Assembly (NCBI GenBank): GCA_004380135.1
Contig: QXCR01000057.1
Coordinates: forward strand, 103,979 to 167,978
Length of the DNA: 64,000 nucleotides
Source: Stemphylium vesicarium
Taxonomy: Eukaryota > Ascomycota > Dothideomycetes > Pleosporales > Pleosporaceae
Direction of reading: 5' to 3'
The translations under genes were made by a program, and so were the position numbers. Within the stretch, counting starts at the first letter, position 1; every line of letters starts with the position of its first letter. Below are positions 56,541 through 64,000 of this stretch, piece by piece. Below the pieces are notes generated by a model. That model searched no databases, had not been told where the DNA came from, and worked only from the letters and a program-made list of their open reading frames with translations.

Positions 56541-57086
56541 TCAAAACCAAAACACACCCTCCGTCTTCCCGCCCTCCCTCCCCACACTCAACCCATCCAA
56601 ACACGTCTTCAGCCGCACCGCCGTCGCCTTCCCAAACGCCTCATGCTCGCTCAAATCCGGCATCCCAACGTTCCGCGTGGTATCCGTGCGTACCCACAGA
56701 ATCTTCAGCTCACTGCACGAAGCCCTAATTTCATTGAACATGTCGTCGTTGAAACCGCCGCCTAGCGCAACGGCTACAGGTCGCTGGGTGTAGTTTTGCG
56801 AGCCGAGGTTTGGAGGGCCGTCTGGTGAGAGTGAGGGTGGGGGTGCGGTGCCGGAGAAGATGGCGGGGATGCTGGATTTTGCTTCGGTGACGGAGAGGTT
56901 GACGTGGATTACTGGGTGAAGGGGTGGTTAGGAGGAGGAGGCTGGACTCGGGGGTGTGGGTGGAAGTTGATGAATGGTTGGGGTGATGCGGTTTGTCTTA
57001 CCATCGTATTCTGGCAATACTCCCTCACGGACTGCTTTCGCGATGCCTGGGTGTAGGCCGCATACTACGATCGGGATTGCTGCCAT
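56541..57086 (-). CDS. conserved-looking 151-residue protein with a Rossmann-like start
   Basis: Two exons on the minus strand, 57002-57086 and 56541-56911, with a GT-AG intron. The product begins MAAIPIVVCGLHPGIAKAVR, an alternating beta-strand/glycine-loop/helix pattern like a nucleotide-binding fold, continues EGVLPEYDVIHVNLSVTEAK across the junction, and has RPVAVALGGGFNDDMFNEIR and LKILWVRTDTTRNVGMPDLS. This resembles short NAD(P)-binding-like proteins of unknown role found in filamentous fungi, but no function can be given. The frame continuing through the splice supports the gene. Confidence 0.72.
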
Positions 57087-58233
57087 GGTGCTGTTTGGTT
57101 CGAAGTCTGCGGCTGGGTCAAGTTGGAAGTTGCGATGTTGCTTGTTGGGGAAAGTTGGAGTTATTTGAGGGGTTAAACGCGGGGAATGAATGGGCTATGT
57201 AATGTCAACTTTACACAAATGTTGGAGTAATTAGGTAGAGTCTGGAGTCTTGTGTTATGCTGATGGGAGGCCTGGTTATGTAGGTTGTTCATGTCGGAGT
57301 ATTCCCCCAAATTCCGGCGCTAGTTGTTCGGTGGTAGGCTGAACGCGAGATGCGAGTATATTTTGTCAGCGTTCTACACTAATTTGTCAATGGCGGGGGG
57401 CTAGCTATTTGTATTAGGTTTCCTGTAGGGAAATATGCTAGTAGCTTTTTTGCTTTGACGTTTGATTTTGGGCAGGCTGAGAGGCGGCCTGCCGTGAGAT
57501 GGATGATATACCCCTATGAGAAAACTGGTGATAGGCACTCTCCCGGAATATGCTTGTAGCTTACTAGCCTTGGAATAGATAAGTATACTGAAGTAGCACC
57601 TTTGCAGTGATGCGACAAAGTATGCGATGACGGTTGGATGAGTGGGCAACACACGATCGTGTAATTGGGATACTACTGGGCTACTAGGCCCTCGATTAAC
57701 ACTTTTGTTTTGCTTAGTCTAACTCCTAGTCGCGAACACAAAGGCAAGGGGAGAGTTGGAGCGTAGACACTACCTGAACTTTATCTGCATTAGCCTTACT
57801 GCTTCCCATCTCATCGTCTCGATTTCAATTGCAAGATATCTCCAACTCTTCATCATCAGTATCTCTTTGCCGGCTCAGACCTGGAAATCATCGCATCGTG
57901 GACCAAGAAACCATTGTTCAATAGATGAGATTTGTTATTATTATTGTATCAGAACACAAAACTCCAGTCATGTCCATATCCCATTAGCCTCCTCTTGCCT
58001 CGGCATTTCCAAGTATGTATGCGTCGGGGTATAATGCTTTCGTAAAAAATCCACTTTTGGTGTCGCTCCTTCGCTCCTTCGATGCTGCCATGCGTATTGA
58101 AAAAAGTCCCTTTGCGTCGTCGTCTTCATCGTTAGCAACGACGTTGTTGTTAATCGTAGTCGTTGTGCTCCTCCTTTCCCCATCAACCCCATCTTTCCCC
58201 CCACAAAACTCCCCCCTTCCCCAACTTTCCCAT
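57087..58233. other. intergenic region
   Basis: About 1.1 kb with no coding signal and a somewhat AT-richer composition around 57180-57400. It lies upstream of the 151-residue gene and downstream of the 109-residue gene. Confidence 0.55.
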
Positions 58234-58563
58234 CTAGTTCTTCGCCCCAGCAGGCGCTCCAGTAGGCGCCCCACACCCATAACTCGCCATATACGCAGCG
58301 TTAACACTGCGATGGTGCTCACTCGCATGCTTCTTAACGCCCTCCCACATCTTCTTGATGCTCAGGTTGACCTTGTGGTGCGTCTTTGCGTCATTTTCGT
58401 GCTGTTGCTGTTGTGCTAGCGCGACGAAGTGGCGCGCGTCGTGGGCTGAGTCGATGGATTCGCGGCGTGAGTGGGCGGCAGGGGTGGCGGGGATGGAGGA
58501 TGAAGGTGTGGAGGAGGGGGAGGAGAGGGAAAGGACGCGGGGGTGGGAGTCGGTGTTGTTCAT
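58234..58563 (-). CDS. small hypothetical protein, 109 residues
   Basis: Intronless minus-strand frame from ATG 58563. The first ~45 residues are Ser/Pro/Thr-rich and disordered (MNNTDSHPRVLSLSSPSSTP). A basic, probably helical part follows (FVALAQQQQHENDAKTHHKV, SIKKMWEGVKKHASEHHRSV) and a Gly/Ala-rich end with one cysteine (AAYMASYGCGAPTGAPAGAK). The helical and C-terminal parts look like a small filamentous-fungal family, sometimes linked to conidia; I cannot name it. The T/A-rich leader upstream supports transcription. Confidence 0.6.
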   Translation of the reverse strand: MNNTDSHPRVLSLSSPSSTPSSSIPATPAAHSRRESIDSAHDARHFVALAQQQQHENDAKTHHKVNLSIKKMWEGVKKHASEHHRSVNAAYMASYGCGAPTGAPAGAKN

Positions 58564-59665
58564 TTTAGAGGTGTGGGTTGAGGGTTGGTTTGGTGGATTG
58601 GGTTGTGCGGTTGGTGGTCGACCAGTGTGTGATTGTTGGGGTAGTCGTAGTATGGAATTTGAAGAGTAGCGTGTGATTGTACTCGTAGTAGTAGACTTGA
58701 TGTGTGATGCTGATGATACCCCATCTCAACCCGCATCCCCGCCCCTTATATACACCCACCTCCCACGACTCGGAACAGACAAGACACCCAAGGAAAAATT
58801 CTCTCACCACGCCCCCCTTTCCCAATACCAGGCACACAGCCGGATCGTGAGATTTCACACGTGCATCGTGACTGATTTTTCAACAACCGCACTATTGTTA
58901 GGCATGTGTGTGTGGGTCACGAATCCCAAGTTCCAGAACGCCACGATAAAAGAAAACGCGAAACTCACACCGCAAGACGTCATCATCGCCGTCTTCACAT
59001 GTGCCCTGACTAGCCCCAACACGGCAGCCACCACATCACATACAGGCAAGCGTGCAAACCAGATCTCCATTAACCGCTTAGCTCCCGCCGGATACTCACG
59101 ATGGAGTGGTGAGAGGGTGGCACTCGGCTGGCGTCGGCTCACCATCATCAGACTTTTTATACCGCAGAGGCCCACTGCAGCGAGATCACGGTGTCGACGT
59201 TGACACACGAGTTACCTCTAACGGCCATTTCGTGTGTCATAGTGTGCTTTGTTGGTAAATGGAGTGTTTCCATCGTGCCGTGAGGCGAGGCTTGTATTGG
59301 CGGCCGTTTAAGCCGCACGCCCGCTCCGCCTGCGTACCTGCATTGCGGCTCAACCGGCGGAATGTTCGAGATCGTGAGTGCGCGATGGCGAGAAAAACAC
59401 GTGCGGCTGTAACAGGAGAGCCGGAATTTGAAGGCTACGGAATAGATATCTCGGTGTTGTATTGCGCAGGTTTAGACATGGGTGAGGGGATGTTACATCC
59501 GAGGAAGGAGTGTTGAAGGACGAGTTGGCGGCTAAGAATAGAAAGGGTATATTCGTGTACAGAAACGTGGCGATGGAAATCAACCACAATGCAAAAGAGG
59601 ACGATTCCTGCTACAACGCCATCCATGCTCTAGATACTGGAAGGTGTGCTAAAAGATAATACTCA
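58564..59665. other. intergenic region
   Basis: About 1.1 kb. Overlapping frames at 58673-59203 (plus) and 58855-59208 (minus) compete for the same DNA and neither has a clear motif, so no gene is called. Confidence 0.5.
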
Positions 59666-61228
59666 TCAATGCTGTGCGTCATGAGCCCTGCTCTCCTTAT
59701 TCACATATGTCGCATTGTGATCCTCATCGTCGGAATCGAGACCTTCCAATTCAAACTCCTCTGCATCTCTTACTCGGCGATCGACTCTAGTGTAACCGTT
59801 CGCATGGCCATTGGCTAGCCCATTCATGGGAGGCGCTTCGGCATCGGCCTTGCTATCCTCACCCCAGGCGTATACCGCATATAAGTGGATGAGCATGTTG
59901 ACAACTAGCATGGTGTTAGTTCGGCAAATAGAAGAGCATAGGGAATACTTACAAAGGAACAGCAAGAAAGCAACGCTGAACAAGATCAACACGTAAGAGA
60001 CGTGGGTGACGTTCGCATCAGAAAGCAGTTGCATCTGCTCTTCTGTTGCTCCCATGAACATGAAGCCACCGGCCATCAACAGGAACGGTGTCATGTACTG
60101 GAAACTGTTCGGGTCTGAGCCGTCGGTTGCCACCGAGGCCCGGTCCCTGAGCACGAATGAGATCTCGATTATGCGTGCAGCGCCCGCAGCCATTAGGGTA
60201 TATCCAAAGACGGTGTGGATCATGGTCGAGATGGGCAGGTGTTGAGGATGCGCAGACATGGCCCATCCGGTCATGAGTATCACAATGCCTGGGATCAGGT
60301 TGCGCTTCGGCTGTCCGTTCCTCTTGCGGCTGAGCCAGACGCCAACCAAACCGGCTGCCCACCATACAATGCCCATTGACGTATGTTGCAGATCGTTGTG
60401 TACCCAGGGTCCTCCCCATCGGTGTTCGGTGAAGGTATTGACGCAACCCCAGGCGGCGATGACGAGCGAATCAAAGAATTCCTGGCTCCTGCCGGTCCTC
60501 CGCAGCCACATCTGTCCGACCAAGAGCAATATCAAGAGAATGATGCCGTATGCGATGAAAGCGCTGCCCATGATGAAATGCGCCAAACATTGCCCAGTAT
60601 GGTCTGCCCTGCAGAAGCCTAGGGCTGTAATGCCTCCAAAGAGGAATTGCACCCAAGTCACCACTGGCAAAGCCTTTCCGACCACTCCGTGCACCTTGAC
60701 TACAACGCTGCGAATCTTTCCGTTGATGCCCTTTTCCAGGTGGAGCTTCAGGTAGATGCCCATGGCAACCTGGGAGACCAACATGAGCATGATGACCGGG
60801 ACAAATTTAGCGTGAATGTTGTCTTCGGTAAATTGTCTGCCTCCATGCTTGTGACCGAGGAAGTATCCGATAATCGCGAGGAGGGTGCCGAGACTCTGAA
60901 CGGGGACGTGCCATTTCGATCGTATTATCTGAAGAGGCGTTAGTCTACGCTTTCGTGAGTGTTCATTAGATACCATACGCCTAAAACCATGCCCGTGGGG
61001 AAGATAATCCCCCATGCGAGCGACTGGATCAGAATGTGTGTCCATAGGATCGAGTCCTGCCAGACATTAGCCTTTACCCACGCGGATTTCCTCTTTGGTA
61101 AGACGTACGATTGGGTCCTCGGATACGGAGCTTCCTTCTTGGATCTTACTCATATCGTGGTCATGTGCTGTAGCTACCGCGCTGTAGAGTAGCGCCACAA
61201 GGGCCGCTCGTCTTGTAATAACGTCCAT
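59666..61228 (-). CDS. Ytp1-family membrane protein
   Basis: Four exons on the minus strand, 61082-61228, 60979-61056, 59953-60928 and 59666-59904, give 479 residues. A signal peptide (MDVITRRAALVALLYSAVAT) precedes HDHDM. A cytochrome-b561-like N-terminal module (DSILWTHILIQSLAWGIIFP...GTLLAIIGYFLGHKHGG) with His residues and several helices follows, then the Ytp1 domain (CVNTFTEHRWGGPWVHNDLQ, HTSMGIVWWAAGLVG, HTVFGYTLMAAGAARIIEIS). About ten membrane helices in all, with a hydrophilic Asp/Glu-rich tail. Yeast Ytp1 is a mitochondria-type membrane protein of unknown function, and the fungal family is usually annotated as protein YTP1. The longer start at 61279 is less likely as it buries the signal peptide. 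A His-rich ferric-reductase-like electron role is possible but unproven. Confidence 0.88.
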
Positions 61229-61533
61229 CTCGCCGCTCGCTCTGCCAACAATGATTCGTGTTGCTCCAGCTGACGCCACCTGCAGGTGATGTTGATCGTC
61301 TTCTGTTGCGTTGGAAGTTTCAGGGCCGCATCAGGCGCGTACAAAGGCAGGAATAAGGTGGGGAGAAGCGCGTGTTGTTGTTTCCCTATTCATGCACTGC
61401 ATCGTCGCAATCCTATGATTACGTGACCCAACGGCGCCGCCTTCATTGGCTTCCGCCACCCTCCGCCGATCAACCATCGCCGCCATCTCCGACGCTATTA
61501 CCGACTGCAACACCAACTTCAATATCTGCCAGA
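61229..61533. promoter_or_regulatory. short divergent upstream region (Ytp1-like / Swi5)
   Basis: 305 bp between divergent start codons. No defined site. The frame of the Swi5 gene is open upstream to 61372, so its start could lie inside this interval. Confidence 0.35.
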
Positions 61534-63248
61534 ATGGCTATCGAGAAGGGCGTCACAGAAGTTGCCGACTCAGAAGAAGAGCCGATGACGTCTCCGCCAA
61601 CTGTTGTTTCAGATGCTGCTGCAGCGGACAAGCTTTCTGCAAGGGCCTCTGCTCCGCCCCAAGAACGACAAGACGCGACTCCAGGGGCACATCGCGCTCA
61701 CCGAGCGCTCGCAGAATGCGACGCCAATATAGCTGCGGAGCGCACTGATGGCTTGGATGTTGATCAAAATGACGCTTCAATCAATGTCGACGCGTCCGAC
61801 ATTGATCATGCTGACACTAAGCTTGATGTCGCAGTCCCTCCACAAAGGGAAGGAGCAGTGTCCGGGAAGAGCAACCACAACTTGGAGCTCTCACAACCGT
61901 GCCAGTCAGAACAGAAATCCAGGATCAGTGACATGCCAATGGCAAATAACAGGACGGCGCTTCTTACGTCATCAACAGAAGAAGAGCTGTCTCGCAAACA
62001 GCCAGACGCGACTGACAATTCCAGAGACTGCAGCTCTGCACTGCAAGATGCCCACTATGTACCCGACAGCAAAAGTGCCAAAACAGGTGAGCCTACAGCT
62101 GCACATGCGTCAGACGATCCGGCAAGCGATTGTCAGGAACCGCCGTTCATGCCCGGGCCGCCACCTGACGCCGATTACACTATCAGATGTCATGAGAATC
62201 AGCAAATGGCGATGAATCAGACAGCCGATCAGCAGGAAAATGAGGGGCCAACGACACTGCATCTGCATTGCGGAGCTGGAAACGTCGACAAGTGCGAGCC
62301 GTCAACCTCCCACTTTGATCCACGAATTCATGACGGTGCATCACAGCCTATATCGCAGAAAAGCGGCCAGACTGCAAGGCAGGGTTCGGGAATTGTTCAT
62401 ATAAGCGAGCATGCAGTTTGTTCAAGACCAGCTTACCCTCTCGTCCTCTCACTCACAAAGGCTAGGTATACAAATCTCCAACTATACCAGCAACCACGCC
62501 AGACACTATCAGTGCGTTTACGGCAAAAGAGAATCCTCCAAATTCAACCACCGCGGGTATTATAGGATCAGGCCCAGACGCTTTTTTGGAGGTTCGGGAA
62601 AATCATCGAGACCCTGAACATGTTGACGCTCGGGGCATGGAGAACCTAGTTCAAACATCGCAGATGAGCTCCGGTGATTGCTGGTCACAGACTGCTCTCC
62701 AAGCGCCAGCGGCGAACGTCCCGGAAGCGAGCCCTTCCATGCCGCGAGATCAGGTTCTACGAGAGAAGACCGAAGGCCGAGATGTAGGGGAAGAGGCATC
62801 GCAGCCGAAGGAAACTACGGACTCTGGTCTCGACGCTAGTCCTACGGCCCCCATATCCACTTTGGCCGCTCAGCACCAATCTTCTACGGGAGCTTCGCCG
62901 ACTCCCGCGCACTTGTCCCCACCAAAGACCCCTCAGGAAATTACCCTTGCAGAACTCAAAGCACAAAAAGCTGGTTTGTTGGCCTCTCTAGGAACTCTTC
63001 CGGCTATACGAGTGCTTATGGAAGAGATCGCGTCTTCAGATACTGGGGCGGAGGGCGGATATGACGAACCCACCGAGACTGACATCATGTCCGCAGCCAA
63101 TAGAATTGTCAAGGAACATATCAAGCTGTTGCACGAATACAACGAACTGAAGGACGTGGGTCAGGGGTTAATGGGACTTATCGCTGATCAGCGAGGCGTC
63201 AGAATCGTCGAAGTTCAGGACGAGTTTGGCATCGACGCGAAAGATTGA
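61534..63248 (+). CDS. Swi5-domain recombination mediator with long disordered N-terminus
   Basis: Exons 61534-62465 and 62513-63248 with a 47-bp intron give 555 residues. The last ~90 residues form the Swi5/Sae3 domain: LAELKAQKAGLLASLGTLPA, then ANRIVKEHIKLLHEYNELKD and GQGLMGLIADQRGVRIVEVQ. Swi5 with Sfr1 helps load Rad51 and Dmc1 during homologous recombination. Swi5 proper is about 85-130 residues; here it is preceded by ~460 residues rich in Asp, Ser, Gln and Ala with no domain. The intron is the weakest point: the two frames differ by two, and only the 62466-62512 splice (AG|GTATAC ... ATCAG) was found to join them with standard ends. The N-terminal part could instead be a separate upstream gene. 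Confidence 0.72.
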
Positions 63249-63760
63249 TGAGGTCTGACGAGAACTCCGCGGGAATAAGAGTGGACTATGGCGACTTCGA
63301 CTAGTGCGAGTGGCGCGAGACGGACTTGACATGAGCTTCAGATAAATCTTATACTGTACGTGTTTCCCGTGTTTACTCCACATATGGCCTATTATCTCGC
63401 CTCCTCTTTCCGAGTGCTGCTACCCACTGATCCGTTCCACTAAACAGGGCAGCTTCCACTCGCCCATTTGCCGACTTCAGTCAAACACCGCCTTTTACTC
63501 CAAGGACTTGGGTGCGTCTCTTGGCTTTGACGCGTTTCCCAACGTGCAGCCAGACCCGACGAAGGCAACGGTAGAGACTTGGGCAAGCTGAGCGCGAGTC
63601 CTCATCCATCTGACATGCGACTGCGCTACACTTCTGTGGCGGGCCTCGAAGCTTACCATGGTCCGTGGAAAACGTTTGCGCACGAGCTACGAGCCGTGTG
63701 GTAACGTGTTCCACCACCGAATGCACGGCCCCACCGAATGCACGAACACCACAAATTGCC
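63249..63760. other. intergenic region
   Basis: Swi5 3' region and spacer before the AT-rich block. No gene seen. Confidence 0.55.
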
Positions 63761-63867
63761 TACCTTAAACTTTAGCCTATATAGCCACCAACAATAGATA
63801 TTTTTATAGGAAATTTTAATATTAGGTTTATATTATATTATAGAGTATATTAGGAGTTTTTCTATTA
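63761..63867. repeat. AT-rich block bordering a probable transposable element
   Basis: About 107 bp of TA/AT-rich sequence (TTTATAGG, AATATTAGG, TATATTATATTATAG) sharply different from the GC-rich flanks. Such blocks in this kind of genome are usual for transposon remnants altered by repeat-induced point mutation. The cause is inferred. Confidence 0.45.
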
Positions 63868-63999
63868 CATAAGAAGCTTTGTAGGTAGTCTTATTGGCCG
63901 GCCGCGTCGGGTGAGCTGCGGCGCAGCCGATGCAGCTTCATTAACAACAGGAGGAATCCTATCAGCCACAACGGTCGCAGCAGCGTTAGCAGGCTTAAG
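63865..63999 (-). mobile_element. C-terminal end of a probable transposon protein, running off the right edge
   Basis: A minus-strand frame of 44 codons is open to the window edge and ends in TAA-TAG. Its end, QLTRRGRPIRLPTKLLM, is Arg/Pro-rich like the tail of a copia/gypsy-type integrase or other transposon polyprotein. Ala/Val-rich sequence precedes it. It abuts the AT-rich block. Family is not determined. Confidence 0.35.
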
Positions 64000-64000
64000 G

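Noticed and set aside
58673..59208. Overlapping frames on both strands (176 and 117 codons)
   Set aside because: They compete for the same DNA, have no recognised motif, and the minus one has only one hydrophobic stretch. Transcript data would be needed.
1..64000. CRISPR arrays, rRNA, operons or biosynthetic gene clusters
   Set aside because: No spaced direct repeats, no rRNA sequence and no PKS/NRPS/terpene genes were seen. The genes are unrelated housekeeping genes in a eukaryotic layout.

Overview
The window is nuclear DNA of a filamentous ascomycete (Pezizomycotina). Genes are split by short introns (about 45-260 bp) with GT-AG or occasionally GC-AG ends and fungal-type branch points. 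The gene content is that of a fungus: GPI mannosyltransferase Smp3, a Las21/Gpi7-type GPI ethanolamine-phosphate transferase, Cut12, Kap122/importin-13, Gcn2/cpc-3, Rad14, a Ytp1-family protein, and a secreted flavoprotein of the beta-cyclopiazonate-dehydrogenase-like family. The flavour of the proteins suggests Dothideomycetes/Pleosporales; this is inference, with no rRNA or marker gene to settle it.

Layout. 1-2.66 kb: 5' part of a large Arg/Gly/Pro-rich, probably Snt1-like nuclear protein, cut by the left edge. 4.1-10.5 kb: deoxyhypusine synthase, then a 1413-residue MATH / dead-USP / UBL / MORN / RING protein. 11.7-17.0 kb: full-length ABC-C transporter. 17.0-19.7 kb: gene-poor stretch with possible gene relics. 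19.7-28.4 kb: secreted FAD oxidoreductase, complex I subunit NDUFA12 (8 exons, one of only 7 nt), phosphatidylglycerophosphate synthase Pgs1, Smp3 and Skp1. 29-42.7 kb: PLP synthase Pdx1, aminopeptidase P, Kap122, a FUN14 protein, a 9-exon Las21, and an unknown double-CxxC protein. 43.3-44.5 kb: a decayed RBR ubiquitin ligase. 45-55.7 kb: Gcn2, Cut12, a peptidyl-tRNA hydrolase and Rad14. 56 kb: intron-containing tRNA-Cys. 56.5-63.2 kb: two small conserved-looking proteins, a Ytp1-family protein and a long Swi5-domain protein. 63.8-64 kb: AT-rich sequence and a probable transposon fragment at the right edge.

Most genes are unrelated housekeeping genes, often in head-to-head pairs sharing a short upstream region (AMPP/Kap122, FUN14/Las21, Gcn2/Cut12, Pth/Rad14, Ytp1/Swi5). 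There is no biosynthetic cluster, CRISPR array or operon. Loose functional links are mitochondrial (NDUFA12, Pgs1, FUN14, AMPP), GPI anchor assembly (Smp3, Las21), ubiquitin (the RING/pseudo-USP protein, Skp1, the RBR pseudogene), translation (deoxyhypusine synthase, Gcn2, Pth, tRNA-Cys) and DNA repair (Rad14, Swi5).

Exon boundaries were fitted by hand: each model keeps the reading frame and matches what I remember of the family. None is backed by RNA data.
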